DNA from: Anaerophaga thermohalophila str. Valhall
Lineage (GTDB): Bacteria; Bacteroidota; Bacteroidia; Bacteroidales; Marinilabiliaceae
Direction of reading: 5' to 3'
Assembly (NCBI RefSeq): GCF_000250735.1
Contig: NZ_AHZV01000173.1
Location: 1-40,356 of the forward strand
Length of the DNA stretch: 40,356 bases
Shown here: one piece after another, positions 8,928-18,102 of the stretch
Position numbering within the stretch: position 1 is the first letter of the stretch
Layout of the letters: the number at the start of each line of letters is the position of its first letter
Position numbers and translations under genes: made by a program
Notes under the pieces: generated by a model
Seen by the model: the letters and a program-made list of their open reading frames with translations, nothing else
Databases searched by the model: none
Told to the model about the DNA's origin: nothing

Positions 8928-10391
8928 TTATTGTTTCTGAATGTCAATGGTCAAATCAAGGACGTCGAGGGTAAGGATATAATTTCCATCTTCTCCTTCC
9001 GGAATAACCCACTTACTGTCATCCGGTTCTCCGCCAATATGACGATACATTTTTGTTTCATCAGAAGGATCGCGCATGTACATATCCTGCCCCCAGTCAG
9101 TATTACGGTTTACTGGAAATTTAAATTCTCCGGCAGTCAATTCACCCTCATACGTAAAAATATTCCAGTTGTCGGGGTCCTGAGAAAGCTGAATGGCATT
9201 TCCGATATCCCAGCCAACAGGTGTCGCCGAACCAACGATGTAAAGTTCGAATGGTTCAATGGAAATGGTCATATCTGAAATATCCAGTGTCACATAGTAA
9301 TAATTCTCATTTGTAATCTTCCATTTATTGTCGTCCGGGTCGCCTCCGTTGTGAAGATATACACTGGACGGATCATCCGGCTCAGGCATAAACATATCCT
9401 GCATCCAATCGGTATTTCTGTTTACAGGAATTTTGAATTCGCCAGGTATGAGAACACCTTCCCATGTAAACTGGAATAAGTTGTCAGGATTCTGAATCAT
9501 TTCCACAGCATTGGCAATATCCCACCCATTTGGTGTGGCGTCACCTACCATATAAAGAACATCATAAGCAGGTCCTGGCAATTTCTCAAAAGCAATGGTC
9601 AGATCTACCAAATTAAGTTCGATGGCATAGACACCAGCCTCTTCAATTAAAAACTTATCATCGGGCTGGGAATCTTCCGTTCTGTAAACCAAAGTATTGA
9701 CATCTTCACCTTTATTGTACGAAGGCAAGAAATGCCCCAGCTCGGTGATAAATTTCAATTCTCCTGCCGATAATGTTCCCTGATAGATAAAAGTAGTCGG
9801 ATCAGAAGAATTCGGTGTTAGCGGAGTTGCAGCCTCAGCACTCCATCCGTTAGGAGCAGCATCGCCTATCATGTAAAGGGTTTCAGAAACCGGTTGATAA
9901 GTCGAGAAAGAAATCTGAGAAGTGGCCATTTGAGGTTCAACCCCCTCAGCAGCTACATTTGCAGTTATGCGAATATCCAGGTCAACCTCTTCACCACCGT
10001 TAAAGCCAAAGAAATCCATCACCAATGTATTGATTTCCTTGTGAGTAAAACTTTTTTGGTAAACAGCTTTCCCCATATTATAGCTCATTGCAGATGTAAA
10101 ATCATTGCCAGCAACATCCAATTCAAGTATATAGGAAATTGAGCTGCCGGTTCCCATATTGGTGCCTGAAGTCCAAAAAATACTAACCGCTTCTGCATTG
10201 GCCTGTTTCTGTGTCAGAACTATTTCACTATTCGAAACACTAATGGAGACCGGCTCTCCTATTGCGATATCGACTTCGTCATAATCGTCGGAACAACTAT
10301 ATGCTGACCATCCCAAAATGACGGCCATAAGGAAAAGTATCAGTCTGTTTAGACTGTTTTCCCAGGTGATATTTATATTATTTGTTTGCAT
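8928..10391 (-). CDS. SusE/SusF-like outer-membrane glycan-binding lipoprotein
   Basis: This 487-residue protein has a lipoprotein signal ending at C33 (SAYSC). An N-terminal SusE-type Ig-like domain covers about 45-165. Three carbohydrate-binding modules follow at about 172-268, 279-379 and 383-485. Each begins LYM(V/I)GDA-x-P-x-GW or a close variant and contains a GE(L/F)KF or GEFKIP strand. SusE and SusF have no enzymatic role; they hold alpha-glucan at the cell surface for SusCD. The second and third modules share NTDW-x-QDM and (D/E)PDD-x-KW segments, suggesting recent duplication. It follows susD by 86 bp. The alpha-glucan type of binding protein agrees with the downstream GH66 and GH31 genes. 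Confidence 0.88.
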   Translation of the reverse strand: MQTNNINITWENSLNRLILFLMAVILGWSAYSCSDDYDEVDIAIGEPVSISVSNSEIVLTQKQANAEAVSIFWTSGTNMGTGSSISYILELDVAGNDFTSAMSYNMGKAVYQKSFTHKEINTLVMDFFGFNGGEEVDLDIRITANVAAEGVEPQMATSQISFSTYQPVSETLYMIGDAAPNGWSAEAATPLTPNSSDPTTFIYQGTLSAGELKFITELGHFLPSYNKGEDVNTLVYRTEDSQPDDKFLIEEAGVYAIELNLVDLTIAFEKLPGPAYDVLYMVGDATPNGWDIANAVEMIQNPDNLFQFTWEGVLIPGEFKIPVNRNTDWMQDMFMPEPDDPSSVYLHNGGDPDDNKWKITNENYYYVTLDISDMTISIEPFELYIVGSATPVGWDIGNAIQLSQDPDNWNIFTYEGELTAGEFKFPVNRNTDWGQDMYMRDPSDETKMYRHIGGEPDDSKWVIPEGEDGNYILTLDVLDLTIDIQKQ

Positions 10392-10477
10392 GATTATTTT
10401 TTTTGTAATCCTTGGTTTATGGATATGTCTTAAAATGCGTCAAAGAAGCATACAAATTGCCAGAAGTTGAAAGAACA

Positions 10478-11950
10478 TTAATATCCGGGGTTTTGCCTTA
10501 AATTGGGATTGGTATCAATTTCCTTTTGTGGAATGGGCAAAAGTAGATGCTTTTCGGAAGCATTTACCCTGCCAATGGAGTGAAGAAAGTCAAGCCCCCA
10601 TTGTCCATTGTCAATACGAATGATATCGAACCATCGTTGTCCTTCGAAGGCAAGTTCCATTCGCCGCTCATGCAATACCTTATCACGGAATTCCTCTTTG
10701 GTAAGCCCCGATTGCACATCCTCCAATCCGGCACGGTTGCGTACTTCATTGAGTGGTGTTTCAGCCTCGGAAGTTCGTCCCAATTCATTCAGAGCTTCAG
10801 CTTTCATCAGTAATACATCGGCATAGCGCAAAACCGGAAAGTTAAGCGGGCTGTTATCATAAGCATCTGCAATCGACTTTGGCACCAAAAATTTCCGAAG
10901 GTTGTATCCGGTAACTGAATATGCCGGATCATACTCCATCCCATCGAAGGCGGGACATCCATCGTACAGAACCGTCGCATCTTTTCGAAGATCACCATCC
11001 TCATAAGCATCTACAAACTCCTGAGTTGGCTGATTCCAACCCCAGCCTCCGGCCACCATCCCGGAATTACGGGGACCAGTAAAGGTGCTTAACCATGAAG
11101 CCTGATTTTCATTGCTCCAAAAATCCTCACCTGCTCCTCCTACGTATTGCACTTCAAACAACGATTCCTGAGAATTCTCGTTAGCTACATTAAAGTTATC
11201 TGCATAATTATCGTTGAGTTCATAGCCAAGAGTGGCAACCTCATCACACAATTCAACAACTTTCTGCCATTCGCCACGTGTAAGATAAACCTTGGCCAAC
11301 AGACCTGCCGCAGCTCCCCGGGTAGCTCGACCTATATCAGCATCAGAATATTCTGACTTAGCTGGCAAAACATTCCTTGCATCTACCAGGTCAGAAATTA
11401 TTTGTTGATACACTTCTTCTTTGTCGGTTCTCGAAGGCCGGAGATTATCTCCAGGCTCCTGTGGTTTAAGAATTAAAGGTACATCCCCAAAAAACCGAAC
11501 CATAATAAAATAATAATGAGCACGAAGAAACTTAGCTTCAGCAACAATGCGCTCTTTCAATTCTTCATCAATGTTCATCCCCGGAACATTTTGGATGACT
11601 ACATTACATCTTAAAATGCCGGGTGACGGCCCTCGAAAAAGGTCCAAAACACCGGGATTGTCTGCGGTCGTCACAAAATTGGCAAGATCTTGTGTCTCAC
11701 GGCCATCATCACCACCACCTGCTCCGACAATGCTATTGCCTGCCATAATATCAGTGGTCCACATACGCATATTATAAAGCTTAGGCCATTGAAGCGGTTG
11801 ATAAGCACCATTTATGGCATAAATGGCATCTTCTTCAGTTTCAAAATAATTTTCAGTATTGATTGAATCCAGGGGAGCTTTGGTCAGGAAGTCTTCACTA
11901 CAAGCTGACAACCCCAAAAACAAGGATAATATGATAAGATATTTTTTCAT
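10478..11950 (-). CDS. SusD/RagB-family nutrient-binding lipoprotein (PUL 1)
   Basis: I chose the ATG at 11950, giving 490 residues that begin MKKYLIILSLFLGLSAC with lipobox cysteine C17. A longer frame exists but would overlap susC and spoil the signal peptide. The N-terminal SusD-like region, the tetratricopeptide-type helices (ERIVAEAKFLRAHYYF) and the C-terminal RagB/SusD region with ERRMELAFEGQRWFDIIR are all present. SusD caps the SusC barrel at the outer surface and delivers bound oligosaccharide. It starts 19 bp after the susC stop, as is usual for these pairs. Specificity is inferred from the neighbouring dextranase-family genes. Confidence 0.94.
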   Translation of the reverse strand: MKKYLIILSLFLGLSACSEDFLTKAPLDSINTENYFETEEDAIYAINGAYQPLQWPKLYNMRMWTTDIMAGNSIVGAGGGDDGRETQDLANFVTTADNPGVLDLFRGPSPGILRCNVVIQNVPGMNIDEELKERIVAEAKFLRAHYYFIMVRFFGDVPLILKPQEPGDNLRPSRTDKEEVYQQIISDLVDARNVLPAKSEYSDADIGRATRGAAAGLLAKVYLTRGEWQKVVELCDEVATLGYELNDNYADNFNVANENSQESLFEVQYVGGAGEDFWSNENQASWLSTFTGPRNSGMVAGGWGWNQPTQEFVDAYEDGDLRKDATVLYDGCPAFDGMEYDPAYSVTGYNLRKFLVPKSIADAYDNSPLNFPVLRYADVLLMKAEALNELGRTSEAETPLNEVRNRAGLEDVQSGLTKEEFRDKVLHERRMELAFEGQRWFDIIRIDNGQWGLDFLHSIGRVNASEKHLLLPIPQKEIDTNPNLRQNPGY

Positions 11951-11969
11951 TTCTATAAACTTTTGATGA

Positions 11970-14900
11970 TTAGAAAGTAACATTTACACCAAAACTCAAA
12001 GTTCGTGTCACAGGATACAACCCGTTATCGATGCCATCGGCCCCAACTTCAGGGTCGACTCCTTCATAATTGGTAAACGTATAAATATTTGAACCCGAGA
12101 AATAAACCCTGGCACGTTGCATGCCAAATCTTTCGATCCAGCGATTGGGAAGATTATATCCAAATACAATATTTTTGACACGCAAATATGACCCATCTTC
12201 AATCCAACGATCAGAAGCTCTGGTATTTTTATTCGGATCATTGAAAACGGCACGGGGTATGTCGGTCATATCTCCCTCTTGCTGCCATCGATTTAGTGTT
12301 GCAGATGTCTGGTTCACCGCCACGGCCATCCCTTCACTCCATATGCGGTTGGCATTCAAAATTTCATTTCCCTGAACGCCCTGTATGAAGATGGAAAAAT
12401 CGAATCCGTGCCAGGAAAACTTATTATTCATAGAGAAAATAAAATCGGGACTGGGATTACCCAAATAGGTTCGGTCCCCGTCATCAATTACCCCATCACT
12501 GTTCAGATCTTTGAAACGGATATCACCAGCCGAGGTACGGTTGTATGGATCATTACCTGGTATCTGTACTGCATGGTCTTCTACTTCCTGTTGATTCTGA
12601 AAAATACCATCAGTAACGTATCCGTAAAATTCTCTTACGGCATGACCTTCAGCAATACGAGCCGGTTGAAAATCAAAGCCAAGATAACCGGAAGCCATGG
12701 GTACCGAATCGTTCAGACTGGTTACCTTATTTTCATTGTAAGAAATATTGAAGTCAGTGTCCCATGTAAAGTCACCTTCTATATTTCTGGATCGAACAGT
12801 TAATTCGATGCCTTTATTTTCCATTTCTCCAGCATTGATTGAGGGCACCACAACATCAGAATAACCGGTTGAAATGGGCACGGACATCGGCACCAGCATA
12901 TCACTGGTATTCTTCTGGTAGGCGTCCACGGTAATGTTCATTCTCTGGTTGAGAATGGTGGCATCAAATCCGACATTAATTTGTTGTTGTGATTCCCATT
13001 GCACATTGGGGTTGGGCATTACAACAGGTACAACAGCAGGCACCTGGCTGTTATTAAAATTATACTTAATAACACTCAAATTGGAAGCAAAAGCATAGTT
13101 GCCAATTTCCTGGTTCCCGGTATATCCAATTCCTGCTCGCAACTTAAGATCATCAACAAAATGAACATTATTAAAAAAATTCTCTTCAGAGACACGCCAG
13201 GCAACTGACCCGGATGGAAAAATTCCCCATTTATTGCCGGAGCCAAAACGGGAAGAGCCGTCACGGCGAATCGTAGCAGTCACCAGATATTTATCACTAA
13301 AGTCATAATTAATACGTCCCATATAAGACATCAACGACCACTCAGAAGCATTTCCACCAACTTCCTGTTCATCATTGCCGCTATCAAGTTGTTGTGTTTT
13401 GCTACTTGCAAATTCTTTAATAGCCCCATTCATGAAGTCAAATCTGTTTTCCTGGGCACTGGTTCCCAACATCACTGTTAAGTCATGCACCCGGTTAAAA
13501 GTTTCCTTATAGGTCAGAATATTATCCCACAACCAGGTAACATTTCTGTTAGATGATTGATAGAGATATGAATCTTCTTCGGGTGTCGGATCCCAGTCGT
13601 AAGCAGGTGACCAGGTACGATCGTACCAAAAGTTGGCTTCCAGACCACCGGTAGATTTAAATTTCAGTCCGTCAAAAATTTCAATTTCAGCAAAGACCGA
13701 TCCTATCACATTGTAGCCTTTTGTTCGGTTGTCAATAATTGATGCGGTACCAATCGGGTTGCGTATGTCACCCACCCATTCGGGACGTCCTACCGGCCCT
13801 GCATACGAACCATCTTCATTGTAAACAGGTTGCGTGGGAAGGGCCCTCAGGGTAGAACCGATATTGTAGTCGCCACTGTATTTATTGTCGTGTGTGAGAG
13901 TGAGTGAGTTCCCAAATCTTACATTTTCAAAAACTTTGGAATCGGAGTTAAACTGAAGATTGTAGCGCTTAAATCCAGTGTTCATTACAATTCCTTTTTG
14001 ATCGAGAAAATTCCCCGATACATAGTATGAAGCCGTTTCATTACCCCCCGAATAAGATACCGAAACATTGTGCATGGGTGCAATGTGGAAAAGTTCATCC
14101 TGCCAGTCGGTTCCAACCCCCAAAGATGAGGGATCGGAAAAATCAGGATTTTGCTCACGTCCGGCGTTTGCCATCATTTCGTTATGCAGGGCAGCAAATT
14201 GAGAAGCATCAAGCATATCGAGCATATTTGTTGCCTCTTGAGCACTGTATGTATATTTTACATCTATATTGCTCTGACCGCTTTTCCCCCTTTTGGTAGT
14301 AATCATAACAACACCATTGGCTCCTCTTGAACCATAAATAGCAGTAGCCGAAGCATCTTTAAGTATCTCAATGGACTCAATGTCGTCTTTATTAATTAGG
14401 TTCAACCCCGACATTGTTGGTACTCCGTCGATTACAAGAAGGGGATCGTTTTCATTAATGGTTCCGATTCCACGAATACGAATAGTAGCATCGCTTCCGG
14501 GCGCTCCGGTTGTAATGACCTGTACACCGGCAGCTTTTCCCTGTAGTGCATCGCTGACACTCGGTACAGCCAGAGAAGCAATTTCTTCATCACTAACGGA
14601 AGCCACTGAACCTGTAAGGTCCTTTTTTTGCTGCGTTCCATAACCAACTACAACCACTTCATCCAATCCAACAATCGATTCCTGCATAGTGACATCTACT
14701 ACAGTATTTCCGTCCAACATCACTTGCTTAGTTTTCATACCGACAAAAGAAAAAACAAGTGCAACGGCATTATCCGGTACCTTGATGGAATAATCACCAT
14801 TCATATCGGTAATAGTACCGGTTTGCGTACCTTTAATCTGCACTGTTACTCCCGGAACAGGCTCCCCATCACTATCGGTTACCTTTCCGCGAATCGTGAG

Positions 14901-15305
14901 CTCATCCTGTTGTATTACCACGGCTTCTTCCTTTCCTTTGTCGGAAGGGAAAATTACGACATGCCTGTCAATAATCCTGAAGTCAAGATTGGATTTACTA
15001 AGAATAGCAGTAAGAACTTCTTTAACCGTTTCGTCATTCGCATCAACATTTACTGGTGCCACACCACTCAGCTGTTCGTTCTGGTAAAAAAAATTAAGGC
15101 CGGTTTGGTTCTCAATAGAATTTAACACCTCTATAATCGAAGCATTCTCCATTTTAAGTGTCAGTTTCTCATTTTGTGACCAGGAAGTCACAGCCGAAAG
15201 CTGAAACGTCAGTACCATTACAAAGAACAAGGATAATTTCATAATCCGCAGAATTCGATTTCGTGCACAGTAAGACTCCCCTGTGCAATTCCATTTTTTT
15301 TTCAT
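11970..15305 (-). CDS. SusC/RagA TonB-dependent transporter with STN signalling domain (PUL 1)
   Basis: This 1111-residue outer-membrane transporter has a signal peptide around residues 18-43. An STN domain at about 48-120 is the periplasmic part that contacts a FecR anti-sigma factor. Next come a carboxypeptidase-regulatory-like beta-sandwich (137-212), the conserved DEVVVVGYGTQ segment (215-225), a plug (about 226-335) and a 22-strand barrel. The STN domain and the sigma/FecR genes upstream indicate regulation by transport signalling: substrate binding in SusC signals through FecR to release the sigma factor. A strong hairpin lies 75 bp upstream of the start. It should import oligosaccharide made at the surface by the GH66 enzyme. 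Confidence 0.95.
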   Translation of the reverse strand: MKKKWNCTGESYCARNRILRIMKLSLFFVMVLTFQLSAVTSWSQNEKLTLKMENASIIEVLNSIENQTGLNFFYQNEQLSGVAPVNVDANDETVKEVLTAILSKSNLDFRIIDRHVVIFPSDKGKEEAVVIQQDELTIRGKVTDSDGEPVPGVTVQIKGTQTGTITDMNGDYSIKVPDNAVALVFSFVGMKTKQVMLDGNTVVDVTMQESIVGLDEVVVVGYGTQQKKDLTGSVASVSDEEIASLAVPSVSDALQGKAAGVQVITTGAPGSDATIRIRGIGTINENDPLLVIDGVPTMSGLNLINKDDIESIEILKDASATAIYGSRGANGVVMITTKRGKSGQSNIDVKYTYSAQEATNMLDMLDASQFAALHNEMMANAGREQNPDFSDPSSLGVGTDWQDELFHIAPMHNVSVSYSGGNETASYYVSGNFLDQKGIVMNTGFKRYNLQFNSDSKVFENVRFGNSLTLTHDNKYSGDYNIGSTLRALPTQPVYNEDGSYAGPVGRPEWVGDIRNPIGTASIIDNRTKGYNVIGSVFAEIEIFDGLKFKSTGGLEANFWYDRTWSPAYDWDPTPEEDSYLYQSSNRNVTWLWDNILTYKETFNRVHDLTVMLGTSAQENRFDFMNGAIKEFASSKTQQLDSGNDEQEVGGNASEWSLMSYMGRINYDFSDKYLVTATIRRDGSSRFGSGNKWGIFPSGSVAWRVSEENFFNNVHFVDDLKLRAGIGYTGNQEIGNYAFASNLSVIKYNFNNSQVPAVVPVVMPNPNVQWESQQQINVGFDATILNQRMNITVDAYQKNTSDMLVPMSVPISTGYSDVVVPSINAGEMENKGIELTVRSRNIEGDFTWDTDFNISYNENKVTSLNDSVPMASGYLGFDFQPARIAEGHAVREFYGYVTDGIFQNQQEVEDHAVQIPGNDPYNRTSAGDIRFKDLNSDGVIDDGDRTYLGNPSPDFIFSMNNKFSWHGFDFSIFIQGVQGNEILNANRIWSEGMAVAVNQTSATLNRWQQEGDMTDIPRAVFNDPNKNTRASDRWIEDGSYLRVKNIVFGYNLPNRWIERFGMQRARVYFSGSNIYTFTNYEGVDPEVGADGIDNGLYPVTRTLSFGVNVTF

Positions 15306-15379
15306 AGATTTACAATGTTTTAGTTCACAATTAAAACGATCTTCATGGCTGTTGCTGCAGCCATTGAAGAAACTCTTTT

Positions 15380-15403
15380 CGGGGAATGTTGGAGCATTCC
15401 CCG
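15380..15403. promoter_or_regulatory. GC-rich hairpin in the susC leader (PUL 1)
   Basis: CGGGGAATG (15380-15388) pairs perfectly with CATTCCCCG (15395-15403) around a 6-base loop. It lies between the fecR stop (15450) and the susC start (15305). On the plus strand it is followed by TTTGTTTTT and would terminate antisense transcription. In the sense direction it has no T tract, so a leader structure or RNA 5' end is more likely. A comparable hairpin occurs before the second susC. Confidence 0.6.
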
Positions 15404-15449
15404 TTTGTTTTTAGTAATTATTTCACAGATTTATTTTTTTACATAAAGC

Positions 15450-16415
15450 TCATTTTCTGGTTAACACAATGTGGTTTGAATTCATTTTTACTTCAATAGG
15501 AACCGTCAGATTTATAAAGTCAAATACCTGATCAAGGCGAAGGTTGCGAATCGTTCCGGTGTAATGAATTCCCTCAAAATCATCAGGGTCGTACTGAATT
15601 TTTATATCATACCATCTTTGAAGACGAATAATAAGATCATTAAAATTGGTATCGTCAAAAACCAAAACTCCTTCACGCCATGCCGTATTATCAAATACAT
15701 CAACTTTTTTGCGAACCATCAAACCGGTGCTTTTTGTCAGAGAAATGGTTTCACCTGGTTTCATCCTCGCCTTAGGCCCTCCGGATGAACGAACATATAC
15801 AGAGCCTTCAGCCAATGTAATCTCAGTAGTCGGTTCATCCTCGTAATTCCGCACATTAAATTCAGTACCTGTTACTTTTACTCTCATATCACCGGCATCA
15901 ACATAGAAAGGACTGGTTGCATCCTTAGCCACATCAAAAAATGCCTCCCCTTCAAGTTCAACGGTTCTTTGACGCCCAAACCGTTGTTCATAAATCAGAT
16001 GCGAACAGTTATTAAGCCATACATGAGACCCGTCGGGTAAAACGGCCTCAGTTCGCTGGCCCGAATCGGCAAAAAGCTCAATCCGCGAATTTTCGCCCCA
16101 ATAAAGCAGCTGAGACATAATCGATGCCAAAGCAAAGAGTACTGCCACTGAAGCTGCTATCTTCCACCAATTCATAGTTCTCTGACCAACCTGCATAACC
16201 TTTGCCCGTGTTAAAAATGCATCGACAGGCACTTCCACATTTCCTGATCCTATTTTGCCTTTCACAGGACGAAGCATCCGTTTCATGATCTGATAACCTT
16301 TTTCGTTGGCTTCCTCTTTCGATCGCCATTTCTGCAAAAGAGCCTTCTCATCCTCTGATGCCGAGAACATCAGATGGCGCGCTATGATTTTTGCTATATC
16401 TTTTTTGAATGCCAT
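15450..16415 (-). CDS. FecR-family anti-sigma factor (PUL 1)
   Basis: This 321-residue inner-membrane regulator has a cytoplasmic N-terminal region with helical sigma-binding potential (1-80) and one membrane helix at about 85-106. The periplasmic FecR domain (about 115-215) contains the LPDGSHVWLN and EGEAFFDV motifs, and a C-terminal DUF4974-type domain carries the W-x-x-G-x-L-x-F-D-D segment. It relays a signal from the STN domain of the adjacent SusC to the ECF sigma factor encoded upstream. It is unusual that the sigma gene is about 800 bp away rather than immediately adjacent. Confidence 0.92.
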   Translation of the reverse strand: MAFKKDIAKIIARHLMFSASEDEKALLQKWRSKEEANEKGYQIMKRMLRPVKGKIGSGNVEVPVDAFLTRAKVMQVGQRTMNWWKIAASVAVLFALASIMSQLLYWGENSRIELFADSGQRTEAVLPDGSHVWLNNCSHLIYEQRFGRQRTVELEGEAFFDVAKDATSPFYVDAGDMRVKVTGTEFNVRNYEDEPTTEITLAEGSVYVRSSGGPKARMKPGETISLTKSTGLMVRKKVDVFDNTAWREGVLVFDDTNFNDLIIRLQRWYDIKIQYDPDDFEGIHYTGTIRNLRLDQVFDFINLTVPIEVKMNSNHIVLTRK

Positions 16416-16796
16416 ATTTTTCTATTTGCTTTTTTTATGTAAAAACGCAGTTTCGACCACGGTTTTTATGAATATTCTATTTCTCGCTGTTTATTTTCAA
16501 AACTCATGAAAATATTCCCGCAATTCTTTTTTAAAATTCTTTCAACCCGGAATAAAGGTCTTTTAATATAATGACACAGGAATTGTTTAATGTTACTAAA
16601 AGAAAACAACAAATTCTTATATTTTTTTTGTAATCAACTGAAAAAGTAAGGTTGAAGAGAAGCTATTTTAAAAGACAGTCATGTGTTTTGCTCTGAAGTA
16701 AAAAACTTTAAGGTTTCACTACTTTTCCTGGTTCATTAATCTTTAGATATACAATCTAAGAGTTGAAAATGGAACCTAAAGATTCTCTTTAGTAAA

Positions 16797-17013
16797 TGGC
16801 TGTCCATAAAGTACCATTTGCTGTTTTACCCTTGCAGCTGTCAACTGGCACTTTCTGAACCAACACAATACTCCGTTAAACTTTTGCAGATGTCTGATGA
16901 TTAATTGTTTACGCAGCCAATGACGCAAGCCACAACTCTCTCATAATAATAACTTTGCGTCATTGTGCCTCTGCGTTTAGGCTTTTTTTAACTGACTATT
17001 GTAGACACGCACC
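16797..17013. repeat. Degenerate palindromic intergenic element, copy E
   Basis: The left end (CTGTCCATAAAGTACCATTTGCTG) matches copies A and B. The segment CAACTGGCACTTTCTGAAC at 16842-16860 matches their right arm, and TAGACACGCAC at 17002-17012 matches their right end. The terminal AATTA motifs and the central stem are lost, and an unrelated hairpin sits inside. It occupies part of the 800-bp gap between fecR and the sigma gene. I see no gene in that gap. Confidence 0.65.
16911..16976. other. Long inverted repeat inside element E
   Basis: ACGCAG (16911-16916) pairs with CTGCGT (16971-16976), and CAATGACGCAA (16918-16928) pairs perfectly with TTGCGTCATTG (16955-16965). The loop is 26 bases. 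The right arm plus loop (CTCTCATAATAATAACTTTG) resembles 21987-22030 between fucK and fucI, so it belongs to another dispersed sequence. Confidence 0.6.
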
Positions 17014-17030
17014 AGAAATAATAAAATTCA

Positions 17031-17050
17031 TGAGCCCGGTCTAAAAAGCA
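17031..17050. repeat. Inverted copy of the window's first 20 bp
   Basis: This is an exact reverse complement of positions 1-20. It lies directly beyond the right end of element E and before an AT-rich stretch that runs to the sigma gene. It probably marks the border of a larger dispersed repeat. Confidence 0.6.
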
Positions 17051-17215
17051 TCTTTGTTGCCAAACTCTGTGTTATTTTAAATTTTTGCATCCTCATTAAC
17101 AACGAGTTAACTCCGGTACAAAAATTTAAAACGCCTTGATTTTGACAAAAATATGCTTTTTATACCGCACTCAATCATGAAATTAAAATTCAATGCCGAA
17201 GGTATAGTACAATAT

Positions 17216-17782
17216 TCACAACGTCAGCAAGAAAGATCTAAGTCCACTGACATTTTTCTTAATTGAAAGATCAAGTCCAAGAGCTTCGCCAATCCGCTTT
17301 ACAGCAATAGCCACCTGGTTGTCAACTGTATTAACAGAAATGTTTAATACTTTAGCAGTTTCTTTCCGGGAAAGTCCTTCTTCACGGAGTAACTTGAAAA
17401 CAATTTTGCATTTGGGAGGTAAATCCTCAACAATTTTATTGAGCTTTTCCAACATCTCGTCTGAAATCAAATCATCCTCAGGGGTTGATTCATAACGGGC
17501 CAGCTCAACCTCAACGTCATTCAAAGAATCCGTGAAACGTTTTTTATACTGTCGGAGAAAATTATAACAGGCATTGCGTACAGATACAAACAAATAGGTG
17601 GTAATATTATCTATATTTCCCATTTTTTGGCGTTTCTCCCACAGCCTAAGAAATACATCCATCACAACCTCTTCGGCAAGCTCTTCCTCTTTAAGAAAAG
17701 AGACGGCAAACCGCTTTAATCTAACAAAATGAAGATCAAGCAGCTCTCTGAATTTTGCTTCATCATTGTTTTTTAAAGTCAT
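17216..17782 (-). CDS. ECF sigma factor (PUL 1)
   Basis: Taken from the ATG at 17782 (a GTG two codons earlier is possible), this is a 188-residue RNA polymerase sigma factor of the Bacteroidota ECF type. Region 2 covers about 15-80, with the EELAEEVVMDVFLRLW stretch that binds core polymerase and the -10 element. Region 4 covers about 120-170, with the helix-turn-helix SRKETAKVLNISVNTVDNQV. It is expected to transcribe the downstream susCDE-GH operon when released by FecR. A palindromic element (copy B) lies only about 25 bp upstream of the start, so its promoter is within or beyond that element. Confidence 0.92.
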   Translation of the reverse strand: MTLKNNDEAKFRELLDLHFVRLKRFAVSFLKEEELAEEVVMDVFLRLWEKRQKMGNIDNITTYLFVSVRNACYNFLRQYKKRFTDSLNDVEVELARYESTPEDDLISDEMLEKLNKIVEDLPPKCKIVFKLLREEGLSRKETAKVLNISVNTVDNQVAIAVKRIGEALGLDLSIKKNVSGLRSFLLTL

Positions 17783-17806
17783 GGACACGCTTCGGGATAC
17801 TTACAT

Positions 17807-17980
17807 TAATTAGTGCCTGTCCATAAAGTACCATTTGCTGTGTTCCGCTCACCGCCAAAATACTCATTTACGAAAAGTAAACTGCGTTTTTGGCGGCTTC
17901 GCAAGCCTTTCAACTGGCACTTTCTGAACAGACACACAGATTGTGAAAATTTTTGCGAGTTTATTGACAAGCATTAATTA
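17807..17980. repeat. Palindromic intergenic element, copy B (174 bp)
   Basis: Terminal inverted repeats TAATTAGTGCCTGTCCATAAA and the complement of TTTATTGACAAGCATTAATTA bound the element. The central stem is CCGCCAAAA against TTTTTGGCGG, with an inner TTTAC/GTAAA pair. It fills most of the 17783-18102 gap between fucP and the sigma gene. No gene or other structure is visible in the remainder. Confidence 0.85.
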
Positions 17981-18102
17981 ACATTTGTTAATAATGCTCA
18001 AATATAGACAATCTGAATGAAGTAAAGGAAAGATGCCAACAAATTTTTCCACTGAAACAACCCAATGCCTGCATGACAAAAACAAAAAATTTTACAGGAA
18101 CT

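Noticed and set aside
12121-14643. Several plus-strand frames of 60-165 codons opposite susC
   Set aside because: They are shadows of the susC coding sequence, lack protein family features and have no plausible start context.
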